DNA from: Sphingomonas cannabina
GTDB taxonomy: Bacteria; Pseudomonadota; Alphaproteobacteria; Sphingomonadales; Sphingomonadaceae
Assembly: GCF_021391395.1 (NCBI RefSeq)
Contig: NZ_CP090059.1
Location: forward strand, 2,155,001 to 2,219,000
Length of the DNA stretch: 64,000 nucleotides
Reading direction: 5' to 3'
Shown: positions 15,898 to 25,141 of the stretch, piece by piece
Layout: each line of letters starts with the position of its first letter
Position numbering within the stretch: the stretch's first letter is position 1
The notes under the pieces: generated by a model
Told to the model about the DNA's origin: nothing
The model's database searches: none
The model's input: only the letters and a program-made list of their open reading frames with translations
Program-made: the position numbers and the translations under genes

Positions 15898-18294
15898 ATG
15901 ATCCAGCGCCGCGCGTTCCTTCTGGCATCGGCAGCGATATTGACCCTCGAAAGCACCGGCCTCGCGCGGCCAATCGGCAAGGCCAACATCGGCCCCGGAC
16001 GCAAGCTCCGCATCGCCGGCGCGCGCGCGCCGATCGAGATCCTCGAGGATCGGATGGGCATCCCGCACATCCGCGCCAAGTCCAAGCATGACGCCTTCTT
16101 CGGCCAGGGTTACATGGTCGCGCGCGACCGGCTGTTCCAGATCGACTTCGCCTATCGCCGCGAGCTGGGCCGCATGGCGGAGGTATTCGGGCCCCGTTTC
16201 GTCGCCGCGGATCGTGCCGCGCGCCTCTTTCAGTATCACGGCGATATCGATGCCGAGCTTCGCGCATTGCCGGCGGAGGTGCTCGAATGTGCGCGGGGCT
16301 ATGTCGCCGGCGTCAACGCGCGCATCGCCGAGCTGGAGGCCGATCCCACCCTGCTGCCGCTCGAATATCGCATCCTCGGCATCACCCCACTGCATTGGGA
16401 CGTGCGCGACCTCGTCCGCGTCCGCAGCGACGGCATGGGCAATGTCGACGACGAGGTGCGGCGCGCACAGCTCCAGGCGCGCGGCCTGCTTCATCTCGAC
16501 CAGTTCATGGATCCGCTGCGGCCGGCGTGGCAGTTCACCGTACCCGAGGGGCTGGATTGCGCCGCGGTCAGCGAAGCCGACCTCGGCGTGCTGCTCGACG
16601 CGGCGAGGCCGCTGCCGTTCGACGACGGTCAGCTTGCCTTCTCCTCCTATGACCGCGAGCTGGACCGGATCGACCTGGCGGGGCAGGGCAGCAATGCCTG
16701 GACCGTGGCCGGCTCCCGCACCGCGACCGGGCGGCCGATCCTCGCCAATGATCCGCACCTCGGGATCGGCGGCGCGAGCCCGCGTCATATCTCGCATCTG
16801 ACCGCGCCGGGGCTCGACGTGATCGGCGGCGGCCAGCCGGGCCTGCCGGGCATCATGCAGGGACATACCGACCGCTTCGCCTTCGGCCGCACCAACTTCC
16901 ACATCGATCAGACGGACCTATTCATCCTGCGGACGCGCGACGACGATCCGCAGCAATATTGGCACGACGGCAAGTGGAAGCGGTTCGAGACGGTCGAGGA
17001 GGAGATCGCGGTCAAGGGCGCGCCGCCGCAGCGCGTCGTGCTGCGTTATGCGGAGGGGCGCCCGATCGTGTCGGAGGACCCGGCGCGCCACCGCGCGGTC
17101 GCCTTCGCCAGCGTGTCGCTGCTGTCAGGCGCGAACATGCGGTTCGCGATGATCGCGATCAATCTGGCGCGCGACTGGGCATCGCTGCGCGAGGCGTTCA
17201 AGATTCACGTCTCTCCCACCAATATCCATTACGCCGATGTCGACGGTAACACCGGCTGGCACACGGTAGGGTTCGTGCCCAAGCGGCCGCGGCACGACGG
17301 CCTGTTCCCCGCGCCGGGCGACGGCAGCTACGACTGGACGGGCATCCTCAAGGTCGAGGAGATGCCCAACATCTACAATCCGAAGCAGGGCTGGTTCGCG
17401 TCCGCGAATGAGATGAACCTGCCGGCGGACTATCCGTACAAGGAGCGCAAGATCAGCTTCAGCTGGAGCGATCCCTTCCGCCACGATCGCGTCGCCGAGG
17501 TGCTGAGCGCGCAACCCAGGCACCGGATCGAGGACAGCATCGCGCTGCAACACGACGTGCAGTCGCTGCCGGCCCGCGCGCTGATGAAGCTGCTCCCCGC
17601 GAAACCGTCGCCCGCGGCGGCGCCGGCCGCCCAACTGCTGCGGCGCTGGAATTGCGCGATCGAGGCCGACAGCGCCGCCGCGCTGCTCTACGAGCTGGTG
17701 ATGCCGGAACTGTCGTCCGGCTTCCGCGAGCTGGTCATCCCGCCCGCCGCCCGCGATCTCATCCCCTCGGTGAACCTGTCGGAGATGCTGCGGCTGCTCG
17801 CCGCGCCCGACAAGCGCCTGGGCGCCGATCCCGTGGCTGCGCGCGATGCCCTGGTCGACAAGGCGCTGGCGGCGGGATGGGCCAAGGCGGTCGAGCTGCG
17901 TGGGCCCGATCCGGCCGGGTGGCGCTGGGGCGATCTCCATCAGGTGGTGATCGCGCACCCGCTGTCGAAGCTGCCGGCGATCGCGGCCGCCTTTCCCAGG
18001 ATCGATGGCGGTCGCTCCGGCGGCGACGGCACCACGGTGATGGCCCGCGGTGTCAATCCGGCGCGCGGCTATAACGTCACGCATGGGGCGAGCTATCTGC
18101 TCGTCGCCGATGTGGGGGCCTGGGACAATTCGCGGGTGCTGCTGTTGCCGGGGCAGTCCGCGGACCCGCGGTCTCCCCATTATCGCGACTTCTATCCGGA
18201 CTGGCTCGCCGGAAACATGCAGCCCTTGTGGTTCAGCAAGACGGCGGTCGACGCGAATGCCGTGTCGCGGACCGTATTGGCGCCCGCAGATTGA
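15898..18294 (+). CDS. penicillin-acylase-family N-terminal-nucleophile hydrolase
   Basis: A 798-residue precursor of a periplasmic acylase. The ATG at 15898 follows GGGGAGG and begins a signal with twin arginines (MIQRRAFLLASAAILTLES). The alpha-chain region carries DRMGIPHIRAKSKHDAFFGQGYMVARDRLFQID, a family hallmark. Auto-cleavage would expose Ser265 in GQGSNAWTVAG as the beta-chain nucleophile. LANDPHLGIG and GHTDRFAFGRTN follow as usual, with an Asn-rich oxyanion region. The family includes penicillin G acylase, aculeacin and acyl-homoserine-lactone acylases. Here the neighbours (D-aminoacylase, dgcNA) suggest removal of an acyl group from an amino-acid or peptide substrate. Substrate not determinable. 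Confidence 0.9.
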   Translation: MIQRRAFLLASAAILTLESTGLARPIGKANIGPGRKLRIAGARAPIEILEDRMGIPHIRAKSKHDAFFGQGYMVARDRLFQIDFAYRRELGRMAEVFGPRFVAADRAARLFQYHGDIDAELRALPAEVLECARGYVAGVNARIAELEADPTLLPLEYRILGITPLHWDVRDLVRVRSDGMGNVDDEVRRAQLQARGLLHLDQFMDPLRPAWQFTVPEGLDCAAVSEADLGVLLDAARPLPFDDGQLAFSSYDRELDRIDLAGQGSNAWTVAGSRTATGRPILANDPHLGIGGASPRHISHLTAPGLDVIGGGQPGLPGIMQGHTDRFAFGRTNFHIDQTDLFILRTRDDDPQQYWHDGKWKRFETVEEEIAVKGAPPQRVVLRYAEGRPIVSEDPARHRAVAFASVSLLSGANMRFAMIAINLARDWASLREAFKIHVSPTNIHYADVDGNTGWHTVGFVPKRPRHDGLFPAPGDGSYDWTGILKVEEMPNIYNPKQGWFASANEMNLPADYPYKERKISFSWSDPFRHDRVAEVLSAQPRHRIEDSIALQHDVQSLPARALMKLLPAKPSPAAAPAAQLLRRWNCAIEADSAAALLYELVMPELSSGFRELVIPPAARDLIPSVNLSEMLRLLAAPDKRLGADPVAARDALVDKALAAGWAKAVELRGPDPAGWRWGDLHQVVIAHPLSKLPAIAAAFPRIDGGRSGGDGTTVMARGVNPARGYNVTHGASYLLVADVGAWDNSRVLLLPGQSADPRSPHYRDFYPDWLAGNMQPLWFSKTAVDANAVSRTVLAPAD

Positions 18295-18319
18295 GTCGGC
18301 GGCCAGGTAGGAGAGGGGG

Positions 18320-19858
18320 ATGTCTCAGCAGCTGACACGACGGCAGCTCGTAGGCGGTGCGATCGCGGCCGGAGGGCTGGCTAGCCTGCCGGGTCGCGCA
18401 GCCGAACGCGCGACCCTGTTCCGTGAGGTCAGGCTGGTCGACGGGACGGGCGTCCCGCCGCGGTTGGCGGACGTGCTCGTCGCGGGGGATCGGATCGTCG
18501 GGATCACCTCGCCGGCCGCCGGAGAAGCCGGATCGGGTGCGCGGATCGTCGCGGGCGAAGGGCGCATCCTCGCGCCGGGCTTCATCGACCTGCACAGCCA
18601 CGGCGATCCGCTGAAGGAATCGTACGAATCCTTCCTCGCGATGGGTGTCACCACGATCACGCTCGGGGTGGACGGCAGCGGTCCCAGGATCGGGAAGGAC
18701 CTCGACCCCAGGCGCTGGATGCAGGCGATCGATCGCGCGCCCGTCGACGTGAACGTCGCGCTGCTTGCGGCCCACGGCACATTGAGGCGCGCGGCCGGCG
18801 TGCCGGACTCGGTGCGCCGTCCCGATGCCGCGGGGCTCGCGCGCATGGCGGCGCAGCTCGACACCGAGCTGCGTGCCGGCGCGTTCGGCCTGTCCTATGG
18901 CCTGGAATATGTGCCCGGCATCTATTCCGAGACGCCCGAGCTCACCAACCTCGGCCGCGTGGTGAGCCGCTACGGCGGCGTCGTCATGAGCCACATGCGC
19001 TCGGAGAACGACGACGAGATCGAGGCCTCGATCGACGAGCTGATCACCTCCTCGCTGCCCGCGCGCCCGCACATCTCGCATCTCAAGGTCGTGTTCGGGA
19101 AAGGCGAGCAGCGGGCGCGCGCCCTGCTCGATTTCCTCGCCGAGAAGCGCCGACAGGGGATCGACCTCACCGCCGACGAATATCCCTATGAGGCCGGTTA
19201 TACCGGGATCGAGCTGCTGTTCCCGCAATGGGCGCTGCCGCCGACCGATTATGCCGCGGTCGTCGCCGGGCGGCGGCAGGAGCTGCGCGACTATCTGGAG
19301 AAGCGCATGATCCGCCGCGGCGGCCCGGAGGCGCTGCTGTTGGGAACCAAGCCCTATGCGGGCAAGACCGTCGCTCAGGCGGCCGGGGAGGCCGGGCTTC
19401 ACTTCGCCGACTTCCTGATCAAGCTGGGGCCGGAAGGCGCCTCGGGCGCGCATTTCACCATGGACAAGGCGCTGCAGGACACGCTGCTGCTCGATCCGCA
19501 TGTCGCGTTCTCGACCGATGGCCGCCCGGGCATGCGCCATCCCCGCGCGACCGGCACCTATGCCAAGCTGATCGAGGAGTATGTCGTGCGGGACAGGAAG
19601 CTCTCGATCGAGGAGATGGTGCGCAAGTCGACCGGCTATCCCGCGCAGATCCTGCGCCTTGCCGACCGCGGCGTGATCCGCGCCGGTGCGAGGGCCGATC
19701 TCGTCCTCTTCGATCCCGCCAAGGTCCGGGCGCGCTCGACCTATGTCGATCCCTTCGCGATGGCCGAGGGGTTCGACCTGGTGATGGTGAACGGCCGGCC
19801 TGCGTTCGAGGGCGGCAAGCGGATCGGCAGGTCCGGACGGTTGCTCCGCGCCCGCTAG
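18320..19858 (+). CDS. exported D-aminoacylase (N-acyl-D-amino-acid deacylase)
   Basis: A 512-residue amidohydrolase-superfamily enzyme starting 25 bp after the acylase, with a GGAGAGGGGG ribosome site; the two form an operon. A Tat-type signal (TRRQLVGGAIAAGGLASLPGRAA) occupies residues 6-28. Motifs: His92/His94 in FIDLHSHGD, LSYGLEYVPGIYSET, VMSHMRSEND, HISHLK, TADEYPYEAGYTG and the late FSTDGRPGMRHPRATGTY characteristic of D-aminoacylases and D-hydantoinase-like deacylases. It hydrolyses N-acyl-D-amino acids to free D-amino acids plus a carboxylate. Located beside dgcNA, it could supply D-glutamate in the periplasm. Abuts the convergent serine-hydrolase gene with no gap. Confidence 0.9.
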   Translation: MSQQLTRRQLVGGAIAAGGLASLPGRAAERATLFREVRLVDGTGVPPRLADVLVAGDRIVGITSPAAGEAGSGARIVAGEGRILAPGFIDLHSHGDPLKESYESFLAMGVTTITLGVDGSGPRIGKDLDPRRWMQAIDRAPVDVNVALLAAHGTLRRAAGVPDSVRRPDAAGLARMAAQLDTELRAGAFGLSYGLEYVPGIYSETPELTNLGRVVSRYGGVVMSHMRSENDDEIEASIDELITSSLPARPHISHLKVVFGKGEQRARALLDFLAEKRRQGIDLTADEYPYEAGYTGIELLFPQWALPPTDYAAVVAGRRQELRDYLEKRMIRRGGPEALLLGTKPYAGKTVAQAAGEAGLHFADFLIKLGPEGASGAHFTMDKALQDTLLLDPHVAFSTDGRPGMRHPRATGTYAKLIEEYVVRDRKLSIEEMVRKSTGYPAQILRLADRGVIRAGARADLVLFDPAKVRARSTYVDPFAMAEGFDLVMVNGRPAFEGGKRIGRSGRLLRAR

Positions 19859-21067
<1,209 letters not shown>

Positions 21068-21140
21068 GGTTACCCTATTCTCCCATGGAACCTTCACCGA
21101 TCATGCTGAGACTTTTCGAAGACGCAATGGCGGTGGGCGT

Positions 21141-22775
21141 TCAGCGGTAGCGCCCCATCGTCACCTTGAGCACCTGGGGCCGGTCGAGCAGGTTGATCCC
21201 GTAATCGGTCTGGTCGCCGTTCCAGACCCGGCTCGCGACCCAGCGTCCCCGGTCGAAGCGCCCTTCCTCGACGCTGACCACCATGCCATTCGGCGCGGTG
21301 CCCGGCGCGGCGGCGAAGCTGACCCGCACATGATCGCCCACCACCAGGAACTCGTCATCGGACAGCTGCGCGACCGCGACGCCGCCGACCGGCTCGGTCG
21401 CCCACGAGGGCGGCTCGGACTTGAGCCAGGTCCAGTCCTTCTGTCCGAACTGCCATTCGCCCCAGGTCGCGGTGACGGTCCAGGCGCCCATGGTGGCCGA
21501 CTGCGGCGCGCTGTCGTCGGGCTTGAATGTGCCCCAGGTCGGCCGCTCCGCCGCGATCCGCGCCCAGTCGCGCATGATCGAGGACAGCGCGGCATAGGGC
21601 AGCGCGAAGGCGTCCAGCGTCGCCTCGTCGAGCTGCTTCGCGCCGAGCGGGTAGTTGTAATAGCCGGTGCCGTCGATGCCGAACGGCGCGAAGCCGATCG
21701 CACCGCGGCCGATCGCGCCGTAGAAGAAGCGCGCGAACTCCCGCGCGTTGCCGATCTCGGGGACCATCAGGGCATTGTCGGGCCGCGCATATTTGTCGAG
21801 ATACTGGACGACGTTGCCGCTCGCGCGGTCGTAGATGTCGGGCGCGCCGAAGTCGATCGCGGGCGCCGCCGCCTTCCAGATGTCGAGCACGTCCTGCTGC
21901 GGCCCGCCGCTGGCGACACCGGCCGGGTCGGGCACGTTGGACGGCCCGGCCAGCGCCGCGTTGACGTACATCGGCAGCGGCTTCACCGCCTTGCCGGCCG
22001 CCGCGATCTCGTTGACGTAGGCGGCGACATGCCAGGTGTTGAACGCGCGGTCGGCCTGCGCGCCGAACGCCTGTGTCCAAGTCCCGGCCTTGCCGATCCG
22101 TTTCGCCAGCGCCGGCGGGATCGGCTGTGCGAACAGGCGGTTTGCGGCGGCGCTGTAGTCGCGCGGCAGGCGATAGCTGCCGACCTCGTTCTCCGGCTGC
22201 ACCATGATCACCGTGTTCTGCGGATCATGGTCGCGCAGATACTCCATGACCTTGACGAAGGCGCGCTTGTCCGCCTCCAGGGTCGTGCGGGCGAGCGGCG
22301 TGTGGACATAATGGTCCTTGCCGGCGCGGTCCTTCATGCGGGGGAAGCGCTTGTTGTCGAGCTTGGCCCAGGCCGGCATGTAGCCTGGCGCGGTGTTCTT
22401 CCAGGTGCCGAACCAGAGCAGCACGACGCGCTTGTCGTGGGCGCGCGCCTGGTCGAGCAAATTCTGCAGGAAGGAGAGGTCGAACCGCCCCTCCTCCGGC
22501 TCGACCTGCTGCCAGGCGATCGGGACCTCCACCGTGTTGGCGTGGATGCGGTCGAGCAGCGGCCAAGCGGTGCTCAGCGGCTCGGGATAGTTGCTGGAGT
22601 TGTTGACCTGCGCGCCGAGGATCAGGAACGGCGCCCCGTCGACGAGCAGCGCATGACGGCCGCCCCGTGTGACGAGCTGGGGGATCGGGGTGGCCTCCGC
22701 AGACTGCGCGGCTGCGGGCTCGGCGAGGGCGAGGCCCAGCGCCAGCGAAAGGGTTAGCAGCTTGTTGATCGTCAT
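21141..22775 (-). CDS. GH35 beta-galactosidase (DUF5597/Bgl35A-like), copy 1
   Basis: A 544-residue secreted (signal 1-24, ending AEPAAAQ) TIM-barrel glycosidase. The N-terminal block HALLVDGAPFLILGAQVNNSSNYPE and WFGTWKN are typical. The candidate acid/base is Glu197 in MVQPENEVGS and the nucleophile Glu339 in MVPEIGNA. A beta-sandwich DUF5597 segment follows and ends QVLKVTMGRYR. In Cellvibrio japonicus a GH35 of this type removes galactose from xyloglucan side chains. Here it is coupled to GH74 through a 4-nt ATGA overlap, with a GGGAGG ribosome site. Two paralogues lie at 34009-35643 and 42954-44609. The open frame to 25106 is a read-through of GH74 and was not used. Confidence 0.9.
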   Translation of the reverse strand: MTINKLLTLSLALGLALAEPAAAQSAEATPIPQLVTRGGRHALLVDGAPFLILGAQVNNSSNYPEPLSTAWPLLDRIHANTVEVPIAWQQVEPEEGRFDLSFLQNLLDQARAHDKRVVLLWFGTWKNTAPGYMPAWAKLDNKRFPRMKDRAGKDHYVHTPLARTTLEADKRAFVKVMEYLRDHDPQNTVIMVQPENEVGSYRLPRDYSAAANRLFAQPIPPALAKRIGKAGTWTQAFGAQADRAFNTWHVAAYVNEIAAAGKAVKPLPMYVNAALAGPSNVPDPAGVASGGPQQDVLDIWKAAAPAIDFGAPDIYDRASGNVVQYLDKYARPDNALMVPEIGNAREFARFFYGAIGRGAIGFAPFGIDGTGYYNYPLGAKQLDEATLDAFALPYAALSSIMRDWARIAAERPTWGTFKPDDSAPQSATMGAWTVTATWGEWQFGQKDWTWLKSEPPSWATEPVGGVAVAQLSDDEFLVVGDHVRVSFAAAPGTAPNGMVVSVEEGRFDRGRWVASRVWNGDQTDYGINLLDRPQVLKVTMGRYR

Positions 22776-25009
22776 TGTCCTTTCCTCCCGATCGGATCGC
22801 CGTAGATGATCCCGCGCCCGTCGGTGCCGATGTAGACCCGCCCGAACCGGCGCGGGTCGCCGGAGATCACGCGAAAGCGCAGGCCCCATTGGTGGCGGTC
22901 GTCGTTGATCCGCTGCCAGCGGGTGCCGCCGTCGAGCGAGCGCCAGATCGCGTAGAGCCCACCTCGCCGGCCGATCGCGTAGATCGCCGGCAGGTCGCTG
23001 CCGGGCGCAGGATGGCCGAGCCCATAATAGGCGCAGTCGAGGCCGATCCCCGTCCGCGTCCAATGCTCGCCCGCATCGACCGAGCGGTAGAGGTCGCCGC
23101 CGACCCGCAGCCAGAGCCTGCCCGCAGCGCCCGGTGTCGCGACCAGCGGGTTCTGCGCCTCGCGCCAGGTGACGCGCGCGCCCGAGAGGTCGGCGGGCAG
23201 TCCCTCGCCCCGGACGGCGTGGAAACTGCGGCCGCCGTCGTCGCTGCGCAGCATCCGGTTGGCGGCGAAATCGATCGCGTAGAAGCGCCGCGCATCGGCC
23301 TTGTCTGCGGTGACGCGGGTGCGGCTCGGCAGACCCTCGATCGCCTGCCAGGTGCGGCCGCGATCGGCGGTCAGCATCGGCCGGTCGGTTTCCACGACGA
23401 AGGTCGCGCCGTCGGCCGAGACGGTGATCGCCGCATCGCCGGTCTGCTCGGGGCTGGGGCTGCCGTCGGCGCGAGGCTGCGAGGGCGGCGTGGCCAGCGG
23501 CGTCCAGCTCGTACCGCCATCGGCGGACCAGGCCAGCGACGGGCCCGGTACGATCGGCGAGTGCGTGCTGCCGCTGCGCACCATGACCGCTGGCGCGAGC
23601 CCGGCATAATCGAGCGTGTTGGTGTTGGTGAGATAGGGATTGCGGTGCACATGGGGCGGCGAGACCGTGAGGTCGTCGTGGCGGAATCCCGCGATGTCGC
23701 CGAAGCCCGAGACGAGCGGCGCGCCGCCGGTCGGACTCGTCAGCGTGATGATCGCGGTCTGCTCGATACCCCTCGTCCACGGCCGCCACAGCATTGTCCC
23801 GCGGCCGCCGAAGCCGTGCGTCGCATAGAGCGTCGCGCCGGTGACATAGGCGGCATGACTGTCGTCGAACGGATCGATCGCCAGCCCCGCGATCCAGTGT
23901 CCGAAATCGGCCTTGCCGTCGAGATCGAGGAACGGCGTCGCCCGGACGTCGCGCTCGCTGCGGCGCCACAGCTCGTTCCAATGCTTCCCCGCGTCGGTCG
24001 AACGCCAAACGGTATCGATCGGCTTGTAGCGGTTGACCGTGCTGACCGCGATCACCTTCGGGTCCTGCGCCGATACTGCTACCCCCATGTAGCCGCCCGG
24101 CGGTGCACCGGCGCCGCGCTCCGGCGTCACGTTGGCCCAGCGATCGGCGGCGGGGTCGTAGCGCCAGACGGCGCCGCGCGTGATGCCGGTCGGCCCGATG
24201 CCATTCGAATAGGTGATGGTGAGGACGCCGTCGCGGCCGATGGCGCCCTTGACCGGCAGCAGGTCCTCGGTCGGGCCGCCCGCGACCGCTGCCCAGCGGA
24301 CGCCGCCGTCGTCGGAGCGGAACAGGTGCGGGCCGCCGCGATCGGCGCTCGCGACGAACAGGCGTCCGCGATGCGCGGGGTCGAACAGCACGAACGAGAG
24401 TCCGCCATTGGTCGCGCGGCGCTCGGCCGGCTTGCCGAGGCCCGGTCGCGGGAAGCTCGCCACTCGCTCCCAGCGCGCTCCCGAATCGTCGCTGCGCCAC
24501 AATCCATCGTGCCGCGATCCGAAGAGCAAGGTCTCGTGCCGATGCGGGTCGATCGCGAGCCGCTCGCCGAGGCCGCGGCCGTCCTCGTTGCCGCCCATCG
24601 CGAAGGGCACGGGCACGATCCGCCAATGCGCGCCGCGATCTGCGGAGCGGAAGATTGCCGCCTCGCCGCGCTTGCTCATTCCCGCTGCGAGATAGACGAT
24701 GTCGGGATCGACGGGATCGGGGGCGATGCTCTCGATCCCCATGTAGCTCGAGATTGCCTGATCGTCCTGGAGGGGGATCCAGCGCCCGGCCCTGGTATCC
24801 CAGCGATAGGCGCCGCCCATGTCGGTGCGGAGGTAAGCCAATCCTCTTTCGACGGGGCTGAAGACGATCCCGGGCGCGAAGCCGCCGCCGCCGACCACCG
24901 CATTGCGCCAGTTGTAGGGCACCGATTCGACCGGCTCGGACGAGGCTTGGACGGCCGTGACGGCCAGCAGGATTCCCGCCCCAACCGCGAAGGCAAACCG
25001 CCCCTTCAT
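22772..25009 (-). CDS. GH74 xyloglucanase (xyloglucan endo-beta-1,4-glucanase)
   Basis: A 745-residue secreted enzyme (signal about 1-22) made of two seven-bladed beta-propellers. The start of the mature protein (YNWRNAVVGGGGFAPGIVFSP) and LRTDMGGAYRWD are GH74 hallmarks; Asp63 is the likely first catalytic residue, and Asp438 in SGFGDIAGFRHDD the candidate second. Asp-box motifs recur: SADRGAHW, SDDSGARW, SDDGGVRW, STDAGKHW. It would cut the xyloglucan backbone into oligosaccharides before galactose and xylose are removed. No carbohydrate-binding module is attached. It is divergent from the GH31 gene and its last 4 nt overlap the GH35 start. Leader motif at 25063-25080. Confidence 0.9.
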   Translation of the reverse strand: MKGRFAFAVGAGILLAVTAVQASSEPVESVPYNWRNAVVGGGGFAPGIVFSPVERGLAYLRTDMGGAYRWDTRAGRWIPLQDDQAISSYMGIESIAPDPVDPDIVYLAAGMSKRGEAAIFRSADRGAHWRIVPVPFAMGGNEDGRGLGERLAIDPHRHETLLFGSRHDGLWRSDDSGARWERVASFPRPGLGKPAERRATNGGLSFVLFDPAHRGRLFVASADRGGPHLFRSDDGGVRWAAVAGGPTEDLLPVKGAIGRDGVLTITYSNGIGPTGITRGAVWRYDPAADRWANVTPERGAGAPPGGYMGVAVSAQDPKVIAVSTVNRYKPIDTVWRSTDAGKHWNELWRRSERDVRATPFLDLDGKADFGHWIAGLAIDPFDDSHAAYVTGATLYATHGFGGRGTMLWRPWTRGIEQTAIITLTSPTGGAPLVSGFGDIAGFRHDDLTVSPPHVHRNPYLTNTNTLDYAGLAPAVMVRSGSTHSPIVPGPSLAWSADGGTSWTPLATPPSQPRADGSPSPEQTGDAAITVSADGATFVVETDRPMLTADRGRTWQAIEGLPSRTRVTADKADARRFYAIDFAANRMLRSDDGGRSFHAVRGEGLPADLSGARVTWREAQNPLVATPGAAGRLWLRVGGDLYRSVDAGEHWTRTGIGLDCAYYGLGHPAPGSDLPAIYAIGRRGGLYAIWRSLDGGTRWQRINDDRHQWGLRFRVISGDPRRFGRVYIGTDGRGIIYGDPIGRKGQ

Positions 25010-25062
25010 CGCCTCTCCCTCTCCCGGTGCCCGCCGCGCCTTGACGGTGCGCGGACAGGTAG

Positions 25063-25080
25063 GATAGCGCTAACACATCG
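25063..25080. promoter_or_regulatory. LacI/GalR-type operator candidate between GH74 and GH31
   Basis: GATAGCGCTAACACATCG contains the self-complementary core TAGCGCTA. The same block, with three differences (GTTAGCGTAAACACATGCG), lies upstream of receptor B at 27531-27549. It is placed in the 132-bp divergent promoter region, where it could control both directions. Confidence 0.5.
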
Positions 25081-25141
25081 AAAGAGGAAAGGGGCGTTGC
25101 GACCAAAGTCGCGCTCCGGCGATCCGACTAGGGGAGATGTC

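Noticed and set aside
15712..16902. 396-codon minus-strand frame overlapping the acylase 5' half
   Set aside because: Antisense to the acylase's conserved alpha-chain; no family character.
22776..25106. 1321-codon fusion of GH35 copy 1 with an upstream domain
   Set aside because: The upstream part is the GH74 gene read in the wrong frame; the real GH35 start at 22775 has a ribosome site and signal peptide.
22775..25141. N-terminal extension of GH31 across the GH74 gene
   Set aside because: The 1565-codon frame before 25142 is antisense to GH74; ATG 25142 starts a proper signal peptide after GGGGAGA.
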